Source: Candidatus Adiutrix sp.
Lineage (GTDB): Bacteria > Desulfobacterota > Desulfarculia > Adiutricales > Adiutricaceae
DNA: 6,489 bases
Assembly: GCA_031285975.1 (NCBI GenBank)
Contig: JAITVE010000076.1
Coordinates: 1-6,489, forward strand
Direction of reading: 5' to 3'
Below the pieces are notes generated by a model. That model ran no database searches. It had not been told where the DNA came from and saw only the letters and a program-made list of their open reading frames with translations. The position numbers and the translations under genes are program-made. Each line of letters starts with the position of its first letter. The stretch's first letter is position 1. Shown in pieces: positions 1 through 5,897 of the stretch.

Positions 1-859
1 CCTTTCGCGCGAAAAGTCAAAGTCCATCCACACCATTGCCGTGGTGCGCGATTTGATTCCCATCCACAGCGTCCGCTCGGAAGTGCTGGAGCCCGGCTAC
101 GGCTACCTGCGCATCGTCAGCTTCCAGGGCGACACCTTCAAGGATTCTTTGGCCGCCATCAAAGAGTTCAAAGATTTGAAGGGCCTGATCCTCGACCTCC
201 GTAACGACCCGGGCGGGCTCTTGGATCAGTCCGTCAAAGTCAGCGGCCTCTTCTTGTGGGAAGAGCTGGTGGTGGAAACCAAGGGCCGCATCCCCGACCA
301 GAACGCCTCCTACCGTGCGGACGCGCCCATGGCCCTGCCCATGAGCTGCCCCGTGGTGGTGCTGGTCAATGAAGGCTCGGCCAGCGCCAGCGAAATCGTG
401 GCCGGGGCGTTGCAAGACCACAAACGGGCCCTGGTGGTGGGGGCCAAAAGCTTCGGCAAGGGCTCGGTGCAGACCATTTTGCCCATGCCCGACGGCTCGG
501 GCCTGCGCCTGACCACGGCCCGCTTCTACACCCCTTCCGGCAAATCCATCCAGGCCGACGGCATCACCCCGGACATTTTGGTGCCCAGCCGCCTGCCCCC
601 GGATGTGGAAATTTTGCGGGAAAAAGATTTAGACCGTCACCTCACCGGCGCCAACGAGGCCCCCAAGGAGAGTGCACCCAAAAAGGCCGCCGAGAACAAA
701 GACGGCGCGGCTGAAGAAGAGTTCAAAATGCCCGACCGCCCGCTCTCCGAAATGCCTTTGGAAGAACGGCTGAAATTCGACCCCCAGTTGGAAAAGGCCC
801 TGACGCTCTTAAAAACCAACCAGGTGCCCAACAAGTTCACCCAGAGCGCCAAGAAATAG
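1..859 (+). CDS. ctpA: S41 family carboxyl-terminal processing protease (CtpA/Prc type), 3' part
   Basis: Serine protease of the C-terminal processing family, which acts in the cell envelope and trims or degrades proteins from their C-termini. The frame is open from base 2, so the true start, any signal peptide and most of the PDZ domain lie before the window; 285 codons are visible. The GTG at 41 is internal, since the upstream codons continue the protein. The peptidase core shows the strand 'EPGYGYLRI' (about 90-120), the 'LDLRNDPGG' motif (about 190-216) and the active-site segment 'GSASASEIVAGALQD'. By alignment to E. coli Prc, the nucleophile is the Ser at 383-385, the conserved Asp is at 416-418, and the general-base Lys of 'FGKG' is at 458-460, so the Ser/Lys dyad is intact with the usual 25-residue spacing. 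Downstream 'TPSGKSIQADGITPDI' is typical of the family. The last 80 or so residues are charged and rich in Lys, Glu and Pro, a common but variable C-terminal extension. It ends with TAG at 857-859. The family is certain; the exact subfamily is less so. Confidence 0.95.
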   Translation, partial: LSREKSKSIHTIAVVRDLIPIHSVRSEVLEPGYGYLRIVSFQGDTFKDSLAAIKEFKDLKGLILDLRNDPGGLLDQSVKVSGLFLWEELVVETKGRIPDQNASYRADAPMALPMSCPVVVLVNEGSASASEIVAGALQDHKRALVVGAKSFGKGSVQTILPMPDGSGLRLTTARFYTPSGKSIQADGITPDILVPSRLPPDVEILREKDLDRHLTGANEAPKESAPKKAAENKDGAAEEEFKMPDRPLSEMPLEERLKFDPQLEKALTLLKTNQVPNKFTQSAKK

Positions 860-875
860 CCCCCGGAGGGGCTTT
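858..875 (+). terminator. weak intrinsic-terminator-like hairpin after the protease gene
   Basis: AGCCCC (858-863) and GGGGCT (868-873) form a 6-bp GC-rich stem with a 4-base loop (CGGA). It is followed by only three T residues (873-875). The stem starts inside the stop codon. The short T run makes this a weak candidate; read-through toward the helicase is possible. Confidence 0.35.
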
Positions 876-966
876 GCGCCGGTATGCCGGGCGGCCGTTC
901 AGCGGGCTCGGCTGAAAAAATGAAATCACACGTTCACTTTATTGTATAAATGTTTTAGGAGAATAC
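860..966 (+). promoter_or_regulatory. non-coding gap with AT-rich leader and ribosome binding site of the helicase gene
   Basis: This 107-base gap turns from GC-rich to AT-rich at about 915. A second hairpin, TTCAGC (898-903) with GCTGAA (911-916), is followed by A residues rather than T, so it does not look like a terminator on this strand. AT-rich bases 931-956 include TATAAA (945-950), but using it as a -10 would put the transcript start on the Shine-Dalgarno sequence, and no good -35 lies 17 bases upstream. I therefore cannot name the promoter. The ribosome binding site AGGAG (957-961) lies 5 bases before ATG 967 and supports that start. Confidence 0.4.
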
Positions 967-3489
967 ATGTCTTCAACCCACGACGACGGCTTCCAGGAAA
1001 TTGTGTCCACCGAAGAAAACGGCCAAGCGGAACTGGAAGCGGGCCCCCGGGCGGAGCGCCCCAATTTTTTAACCGCCACCCGGTTCGTCGATTTTGATTT
1101 GCCGCCGGAAATCCTGGAAGGGCTGGACAAGGCCGGCTTCGAATACTGCACCCCCATTCAGGCCCAGGCCATCCCCGTGGCCATGGGCGGGCGGGACATC
1201 GCGGGCCAGGCCCAGACCGGCACGGGAAAAACCACGGCCTTCCTGGTGCCCATGCTCACCCGTCTTCTGGCCAACAAGCCCATGGAGCCGGGCGTGCCCC
1301 GCGCCCTCATCGTCACCCCCACCCGCGAGCTGGCCCTGCAAATTTATGAGGACGCGCAGGTGCTGGCCGAGGCCACGGGCCTCAGGCTGGCCCTGGTCAT
1401 CGGCGGCATTGAATATAAAGAGCAGGCCGAGCTTTTGGCCTCCGGGCCGGAAATCGTCATCTGCACGCCGGGCCGCATTATCGACTACCTCCAGCAGGGC
1501 ATTTTCAAAACTAAAGGCGTGGAAGTGGCCGTGGTGGACGAGGCCGACCGCCTGCTGGACATGGGTTTCATCAAAGACCTGAAACTTTTGCTCGGGAAAC
1601 TCCCCAGCTTTGACCGCCGCCAGACTATGCTCTTTTCCGCCACCCTGGACGACCGGGTGATGGAACTGACCTACCAGTACATGAACCCGCCGCAATACAT
1701 CACCGCCGAGCCGGACAAAGCCACCAAAATCAACATTGAGCAGGAATTGTACCACGTGGGCCGCGATGAAAAGTTGTCACTGTTGATGGGCCTCATCCGG
1801 CGCGAGGAGCACCGGCGGGTCATCATTTTCAGCAATACCAAAAGCGGCGTGGAGTGGCTGTCCAAAAAGCTGACCTTAAACGGCTTCCAGGCCGAGGGCA
1901 TCACCGGCGACCTTCCCCAGCCCAAGCGGCTGAAGCTCATGGAAGCCTTTAAGGAGAACCGCCTCCAGATTCTGGTGGCCACCGATGTGGCCAGCCGGGG
2001 CATCCACGTGGACGACGTGAGCCACGTCTATAACTACGACCTGCCGCAGGACGCGGAAAATTACGTGCACCGCATTGGCCGCACCGCCCGGGCCGGGCAT
2101 ACCGGCAAGGCCGTGTCCTTCGGCTGCGAAGATTACGTCTTCCACCTGGAAGCCATTGAGAACCTGTTGGGCTATAAAATCCCCGTTTTCTGGGCCGACC
2201 AGGAATGGTTCCAGAACGACGAGGGCGGCGAAGTGCGCGTGGAACGGCGCGGCAGCGACCGCCGCAAACCTTCCGGCGGCGGGCGCGGACGCGACTCCGG
2301 CGGGCGCGACTCGGGCCGCTCCTCGGGCGGCGGCGGGCGCATGTCGCGCGGCCCGGCCAAAAGCGGCCGTCTGGGCGGCATCTTTGGCCTCTCCCCCCGC
2401 TCCACTGGCGACGGCCCCGATGAACGCCAGAAATTGACCTGGACGGTGGCCGGCTTGGCCAATCCCCCGGTTGAAGAGGACGTGATCGTCGAAGCTGAAA
2501 TCGTGGAAATCCCGGAAGGCGCGATCGCCATCGCCGCTGACAATGAAACCGGAACCCCCACCGCCGAGCGCGAAGGCAAGTCCGACCGCGACCGCCGCCG
2601 CAAACGCCGCCGCGGCCGCCGGGGCGGTTCGCAGCAGTCGGAAGGGCAGGGTGCGGCCACAGGGGCCAGCGCCAGCGAAGCCCCGGCCCCGGAAGTTGCC
2701 AAAACCGCCGAGCCCAGCCGCCCGGCGGAACCCAGCCGCTACCCCACCGCCCGCGTCTCCCAGACCCCGGCGGTCGCGGAAGCCTCGGCCCCGGCTGGCG
2801 AAGCGTCAGAAACTGAGAAAAAATCCGCCAGAAAACCGCGCCGTTCCTCTGCCAAAAAGGCGGCTCAGGACGCGCCGGAAGCGGCTGTGACCGAAGTGGC
2901 GGCTGTGGAAAAAGCCGCCGCGCCGAAAGCCAAAGCGGCCCCCAAAACCACCCGTGGTGCGAAGAAAGCCGCCCCTGCCGACCAGGCCCCGGCGGCCGCG
3001 GCCAAAGCCTCCGCTGAAACGCCCAAAGCGGCGCAAAAGCCCGCCCGCACCGCCAAAAAAGCGGAAGAGGGCGCCGCCGCTAAAAAGGCCGCGCCCAAAC
3101 CGGCGGCGAAGGCAACGGCCAAACCCGCCGCAAAACCCGAGGCCAAAGCGGCCCCCGCCGCCAAAGCCCCGGCGGAGCCGAAAGCCCCCCGCGCTAAAAA
3201 GGCCGCCGACGAAGCGGCCCCGGAAAAAGCGGCCAAAAAGCCCGCAGCCAAAGCGGCTTCCAAAGCCGCTCCCGCCGCGAAGAAGAAAGAAGCCGACCCG
3301 GCCCCCAAAGTCGAGCCCGCCAAAAAAGCCGCTGCCCCTAAAACGCCCCGCGCCGCCGCGAAAAAAGCGGCAGTCGAGGCCGAGGTGAAGGCTCCGAAAG
3401 CGGCGGCGGCCAAGGCCCCGGCTAAAAAAGCTCCGGCTAAATCAGCCGAGCCCAAAAAGAAAGCCCCCAAAAAGGCCGAAACGGAGTAA
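967..3489 (+). CDS. rhlB: RhlB-type DEAD-box ATP-dependent RNA helicase with long basic Ala/Lys/Pro-rich C-terminal tail
   Basis: ATP-driven RNA unwinding enzyme of 840 residues. The core is complete: Q motif (F43, Gln in 'TPIQ' at residue 65), motif I AQTGTGKT (82-89), Ia PTRELA (118-123), GG (146-147), Ib TPGR (167-170), II DEAD (191-194), III SAT (224-226), V 'ATDVASRGIHV' (338-348) and VI 'HRIGRTARAG' (368-377). From memory of E. coli RhlB, 'DFxL', 'CTPIQA', 'AEATGL', 'GRxIDY', 'MLFSATL' and 'CEDY/CEEY' match well, so RhlB is the best relative. E. coli RhlB works with RNase E in the degradosome; whether that holds here is unknown. After about residue 410 the protein is unlike textbook RhlB (about 420 residues). 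It continues with an RG/SG-rich stretch (435-465), an acidic middle segment (485-525), an Arg cluster (539-554) and an Ala/Lys/Pro tail to the end. ATG 967 has AGGAG 5 bases upstream. The tail stays in frame with GC-rich third positions, so it is genuine coding sequence. Confidence 0.93.
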   Translation: MSSTHDDGFQEIVSTEENGQAELEAGPRAERPNFLTATRFVDFDLPPEILEGLDKAGFEYCTPIQAQAIPVAMGGRDIAGQAQTGTGKTTAFLVPMLTRLLANKPMEPGVPRALIVTPTRELALQIYEDAQVLAEATGLRLALVIGGIEYKEQAELLASGPEIVICTPGRIIDYLQQGIFKTKGVEVAVVDEADRLLDMGFIKDLKLLLGKLPSFDRRQTMLFSATLDDRVMELTYQYMNPPQYITAEPDKATKINIEQELYHVGRDEKLSLLMGLIRREEHRRVIIFSNTKSGVEWLSKKLTLNGFQAEGITGDLPQPKRLKLMEAFKENRLQILVATDVASRGIHVDDVSHVYNYDLPQDAENYVHRIGRTARAGHTGKAVSFGCEDYVFHLEAIENLLGYKIPVFWADQEWFQNDEGGEVRVERRGSDRRKPSGGGRGRDSGGRDSGRSSGGGGRMSRGPAKSGRLGGIFGLSPRSTGDGPDERQKLTWTVAGLANPPVEEDVIVEAEIVEIPEGAIAIAADNETGTPTAEREGKSDRDRRRKRRRGRRGGSQQSEGQGAATGASASEAPAPEVAKTAEPSRPAEPSRYPTARVSQTPAVAEASAPAGEASETEKKSARKPRRSSAKKAAQDAPEAAVTEVAAVEKAAAPKAKAAPKTTRGAKKAAPADQAPAAAAKASAETPKAAQKPARTAKKAEEGAAAKKAAPKPAAKATAKPAAKPEAKAAPAAKAPAEPKAPRAKKAADEAAPEKAAKKPAAKAASKAAPAAKKKEADPAPKVEPAKKAAAPKTPRAAAKKAAVEAEVKAPKAAAAKAPAKKAPAKSAEPKKKAPKKAETE
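2857..3486 (+). repeat. low-complexity Ala/Lys/Pro-coding tract (histone H1/AlgP-like tail of the helicase)
   Basis: This tract encodes the last 210 residues of the helicase. By hand count they contain about 87 Ala, 48 Lys and 28 Pro, made of irregular KAA, AKP and KKA units. At DNA level the same short words recur: GCCAAAGCGGCCCCC is at 2929-2943 and 3142-3156, and its first 11 bases recur at 3247-3257, all in the same reading frame. The pattern resembles the repeats of AlgP-type histone-like proteins and eukaryotic histone H1 tails. Such tails usually bind nucleic acid without a fixed fold; binding here is inferred from composition. Confidence 0.75.
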
Positions 3490-3497
3490 AAATCCGC

Positions 3498-3541
3498 AAT
3501 ACCAAGTTGCATTCATCTCTGAATGGGTGTAACTTGGTGTT
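3498..3541. repeat. imperfect inverted repeat / long stem-loop downstream of the helicase gene
   Basis: AATACCAAGTT (3498-3508) pairs with AACTTGGTGTT (3531-3541) over 11 positions, with one G-T pair. Inside it a second stem, CATTC (3510-3514) with GAATG (3521-3525), closes a 6-base loop. The two stems are separated by one base on the left and five on the right. It starts 8 bases after the helicase stop codon. There is no T run after it, so it is not a classical intrinsic terminator. It could be a 3'-end mRNA stabiliser, an atypical terminator, or a dispersed REP- or MITE-like palindrome. Its moderate AT content contrasts with the GC-rich coding sequence. Confidence 0.65.
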
Positions 3542-3607
3542 GAGCTTGATGCCGGTGGTGAAGCCAGCCGAAAAGTAAGGTGGTGGGACTGAGCGAACCA
3601 GGCCCGG

Positions 3608-3635
3608 TTGACGGGGTCAAAAAACGCCTTATTAT
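3608..3635 (+). promoter_or_regulatory. sigma70-like promoter of the dnaJ-DHH pair
   Basis: TTGACG (3608-3613, 5 of 6 to TTGACA) is separated by 16 bases from TATTAT (3630-3635, 5 of 6 to TATAAT). Transcription would start near 3641-3643, giving a leader of about 30 bases before ATG 3671. The alternative -10, TATATA (3633-3638), has a less favourable 19-base spacer. I see neither a heat-shock sigma32 pattern nor a CIRCE element, although the gene is a chaperone gene. Confidence 0.6.
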
Positions 3636-3650
3636 ATATGCGTCATATAT
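3634..3650. promoter_or_regulatory. candidate operator: perfect palindrome over the -10 / transcription start
   Basis: ATATATG (3634-3640) and CATATAT (3644-3650) are exact inverted repeats separated by CGT. The palindrome overlaps the end of the predicted -10 box and covers the predicted transcription start of dnaJ. That is a classical position for a dimeric repressor. No cognate regulator is present in the window, and an AT-rich palindrome can also arise by chance, so the role is inferred. Confidence 0.4.
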
Positions 3651-3670
3651 TTTGAGGAGTGAGAAGCTAC

Positions 3671-4684
3671 ATGAGTCAGGATCCTTACAAAACCTTGGGG
3701 GTGGAAAAAAACGCCGACGCGGCCGCCATCAAATCCGCCTACCGCAAACTGGCCCGGAAATACCACCCGGACGTCAACCCCGACAATAAGGCGGCGGAGG
3801 ACAAGTTCAAGGAAGTCTCGGAAGCCTACGATATCCTTTCCGACCCGGCCAAGAAAGCGGAATACGACAATCTGGGCCGCGAGGCCTTTTACGAGCGCGG
3901 CTTCGGCGGCGCGGGCTACCAGCGGCCCGATTTCAGCCAGGGCGGCTTTTCCTTTGAAGACATTTTCGGCGACCTCTTCGGCGGCGGCTCCCGCCGCTCC
4001 GCCGGACGGGGCGGGGCGGGCGGCTTCCAGTTTGACCGCCGTTTCGGCGGCCAGGCCGCGCCCAAACGCGGGGACGACGCCCACCTGAACCTCTCCATCA
4101 GCCTGCGGGAAGCCGTGGGCGGCACTGAGGCGGCCCTGGAAGTGGGTTTGCCGAAAACCTGCCCCCAATGCCAGGGCCAGGGCATCGTGGCCTCCGGCGG
4201 CGGGGTGCGCAGCTGCCCCACCTGCGGCGGGCGCGGCCAGGTCAGCCAGGTGGAGAATTTGAAGGCCAAGATCCCGGCGGGCATCAAAAGCGGCCAGAAA
4301 GTGCGGCTCAAAGGCAAGGGTTCGCCGGGCGAAAACGGCGGCCCCTCGGGCGACCTTTTGGTGGAAGTCACCGTTCTGCCCGACCCGGTTTTTACCCGCA
4401 ACGGGCAAAACCTGTCTGCCGACCTCACCGTGGGCCTTTACGACCTCCTCCTGGGCGGCACGGTGGCGGCTCCCACCCTTGGCGGTCGGGCCCAGTTGAA
4501 AATCCCCTCCGGCACCCAAAACGGCACCAAGATGCGCCTTAAGGGCCAGGGGCTCCCGGCCACGAAAAAAGAGGCGGCGGGCGATCTCTACGTCACCCTG
4601 AAAGCCGCCCTGCCCACCAAACTGAGCGCGGAAGCCAAAGCCCTGGCCGAGCAACTGGCCGAAGCCGCGCCTCTGGAGGCGTAA
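3671..4684 (+). CDS. dnaJ: DnaJ-like co-chaperone (J domain, G/F region, reduced zinc finger, C-terminal substrate domains)
   Basis: Cytoplasmic Hsp40 that stimulates the ATPase of a DnaK partner and delivers unfolded proteins; 337 residues. The J domain spans about 4-70 with HPD at 32-34. A Gly/Phe-rich linker follows (about 76-126, including 'FEDIFGDLFGGG'), then C-terminal beta domains (about 135-315) with 'GDLLVEVTVLPDPVFTR' and 'LKIPSGTQNGTKMRLKGQG'. Between them are only two Cys motifs, CPQCQGQG (C164, C167) and CPTCGGRG (C182, C185). Canonical DnaJ has four such motifs and two zinc centres; CbpA-type proteins have none, so this is an intermediate form with one probable zinc centre. The start is ATG 3671, giving 'MSQDPYKTLGV' as expected for J proteins, with GAGGAG at 3654-3659 eleven bases upstream. 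An in-frame GTG at 3659 overlaps that ribosome binding site and is less likely. The gene is immediately followed by the DHH gene. No dnaK or grpE is nearby, so this may be an accessory J protein rather than the main DnaJ. Confidence 0.93.
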   Translation: MSQDPYKTLGVEKNADAAAIKSAYRKLARKYHPDVNPDNKAAEDKFKEVSEAYDILSDPAKKAEYDNLGREAFYERGFGGAGYQRPDFSQGGFSFEDIFGDLFGGGSRRSAGRGGAGGFQFDRRFGGQAAPKRGDDAHLNLSISLREAVGGTEAALEVGLPKTCPQCQGQGIVASGGGVRSCPTCGGRGQVSQVENLKAKIPAGIKSGQKVRLKGKGSPGENGGPSGDLLVEVTVLPDPVFTRNGQNLSADLTVGLYDLLLGGTVAAPTLGGRAQLKIPSGTQNGTKMRLKGQGLPATKKEAAGDLYVTLKAALPTKLSAEAKALAEQLAEAAPLEA

Positions 4685-5812
4685 ATGACCCAGGCCCGCC
4701 CGGCCTTACGGGAGCCCGTCCAGCCCGGCGTTCCCGCTAAAACCCTTGACCCGGGACCGGCGGGTACGCCCCCGCGCCCTGAGCGGCTCCTGGCCCCCAC
4801 CCTGCCGCCGGGCGTGTCCGGCAAGGCCCGCCTGAAAGCTTTTATGGCCCGGTTCCAAAGCGACGACCGGGTGCTGATTGTCATTTCCGCCGACCCGGAC
4901 GCCATTGCCGCGGCGGTGGCCGTCAAACGGCTTCTGTGGCGGCGGGTTGGGCAGATTGTGGTGGCCTCCACCAACAGCGTCAAGCGGCCGGACAACCTTC
5001 AGCTTCTCGCCGCTCTGGGCCTGAAGCTGGAAAACCTGGAGGGCCTGGACACCACGCTCTTCACCCGGCTGGTCATGGTGGATTCCCAGCCCGGCCATTC
5101 GCCCCTGACCGAACGCCTGCATTTTGACGTGGTCATCGACCACCACCCCCTGTCCGCCCTGGCGGACGGCGCCGCGCCCCCGGCCTACGTCGATATCCGG
5201 CCCGAAATCGGGGCCACGGCCACCATCATGGCGGGCTACCTGCAAGCCGCCAAAATAAAACCCGGCCAAAAATTGGCCACGGCGCTCTTCTACGCCGTTA
5301 AAACCGACACCCAGAATTTCGTCCGCCAGGGCCGCTTGGAAGATATGGAAGCCTTCCGCTGGGCCTACCCCCACATCAGCCACCAGACGCTCTCGGAAAT
5401 CGAAATGGCCCCCATCGCCCGCTCCTCCTTCAAAACCGTGGTGGCGGGGCTGGACTGCGCGGTGTTCCACCGGGGCCTGGCCTTCGCCTTTCTGGAGCGG
5501 GCCGACCACGCCGACACCCTGGTCATTGTGGCCGACCTCTTGATGAAAATTAAGGGCGTGAGCCGCAGCGTGGCCGCCGCCCGCTGCGAGCCCGGCAAGC
5601 TGGTGGTCATTTTCCGCGCCGGGGGCCGCCGCCAGGACGTGGGCGCGCTGGCCGCCCGCGCCTTCGGCGAATACGGCTCCGCCGGGGGCCACAAAAACAT
5701 GGCCCGCGCCGAAGTGCCCATGGAAAACCTGGACGCGAAGCTCAGGAACAACCCCCTGGCCCTGCAGCGCTTCATCCGCCAGCGGTTGAGCGGCACCGGC
5801 GAACCGAACTGA
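4685..5812 (+). CDS. DHH/DHHA1 family phosphoesterase, NrnA-like
   Basis: Predicted metal-dependent phosphoesterase of 375 residues in the DHH superfamily, whose members include RecJ, nanoRNase NrnA and cyclic dinucleotide phosphodiesterases. Visible motifs are 'DPDAIAAA' (D70, D72), 'VMVDSQP' (D133), the signature DHH (152-154) and 'YAVKTDTQNF' (D208), all in the catalytic domain of about 60-235. A DHHA1 domain follows, with the GGH motif at 334-336. The His normally found four residues before the first motif I Asp is a Val here (residue 66). The GGGH motif is AGGH. Residues 1-45 form a Pro-rich extension before the fold begins. There is no PAS, GGDEF, CBS or membrane segment, so it is not a GdpP-type protein. 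NrnA-like cleavage of short oligonucleotides or pAp is possible but unproven. The start ATG directly follows the TAA of dnaJ (TAAATG), with GGAGG at 4675-4679 inside dnaJ, which indicates translational coupling. Confidence 0.88.
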   Translation: MTQARPALREPVQPGVPAKTLDPGPAGTPPRPERLLAPTLPPGVSGKARLKAFMARFQSDDRVLIVISADPDAIAAAVAVKRLLWRRVGQIVVASTNSVKRPDNLQLLAALGLKLENLEGLDTTLFTRLVMVDSQPGHSPLTERLHFDVVIDHHPLSALADGAAPPAYVDIRPEIGATATIMAGYLQAAKIKPGQKLATALFYAVKTDTQNFVRQGRLEDMEAFRWAYPHISHQTLSEIEMAPIARSSFKTVVAGLDCAVFHRGLAFAFLERADHADTLVIVADLLMKIKGVSRSVAAARCEPGKLVVIFRAGGRRQDVGALAARAFGEYGSAGGHKNMARAEVPMENLDAKLRNNPLALQRFIRQRLSGTGEPN

Positions 5813-5897
5813 TTCAATGCGATCCCCCAGGCCTCCCTGGCTTGGTTACATTCCCTCACCATCATCCCACCTAATTTGTCACAGTCGGAGGACGTTC
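5813..5897 (+). promoter_or_regulatory. short non-coding gap with weak hairpin and ribosome binding site of the Sel1 gene
   Basis: This 85-base gap has lower GC than its flanks. CCAGG (5827-5831) and CCTGG (5836-5840) form a 5-bp stem with a 4-base loop, followed only by CTTGGTT, so terminator activity is doubtful. TAATTT (5872-5877) could serve as a -10, but I find no -35 at normal spacing. GGAGG (5887-5891) sits 6 bases before ATG 5898 and is a strong Shine-Dalgarno sequence that fixes the start of the next gene. Confidence 0.4.

Noticed and set aside
898..916. TTCAGC/GCTGAA hairpin before the helicase as a terminator
   Set aside because: It is followed by a run of A, not T, on the + strand, so it lacks the intrinsic terminator signature in the direction of transcription.
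945..950. TATAAA as the -10 box of the helicase promoter
   Set aside because: The transcript would begin on the Shine-Dalgarno sequence, and no -35 match exists at 16-18 bases upstream.
2954..3388. 144-codon + strand frame of Pro/Lys/Arg-rich sequence within the helicase tail
   Set aside because: Out-of-frame reading of the same repeat. The helicase frame is continuous and has an upstream catalytic core, so the second frame needs no separate explanation.
2857..3486. A separate histone H1-like gene fused by sequencing error to the helicase
   Set aside because: The frame is continuous from the core through the RG-rich and Arg-rich regions. There is no internal ribosome binding site with a start codon before the tail, and Lys/Arg/Gly-rich extensions are common on DEAD-box helicases.
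2865..3512. 215-codon minus-strand frame that looks like a hydrophobic Ala/Phe/Leu-rich membrane protein
   Set aside because: It is the reverse complement of the Ala/Lys/Pro tail: Lys codons read backwards give Phe and Leu codons. The apparent hydrophobicity is an artefact of that low-complexity tract.
3580..3789. Small + strand open frame spanning the dnaJ promoter and the dnaJ start
   Set aside because: It overlaps the promoter, ribosome binding site and J domain in another frame, and its translation shows no recognisable feature.
3632..4654. 340-codon open frame on the minus strand opposite dnaJ
   Set aside because: Mirror of the dnaJ coding sequence with biased Ala/Gly/His composition, no family motif and no ribosome binding site at its start.
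4706..5692. 328-codon open frame on the minus strand opposite the DHH gene
   Set aside because: Long antisense frames are expected opposite GC-rich genes with GC-rich third positions. Its translation is Gly/His/Gln-rich with no recognisable domain, while the + strand carries clear DHH motifs.
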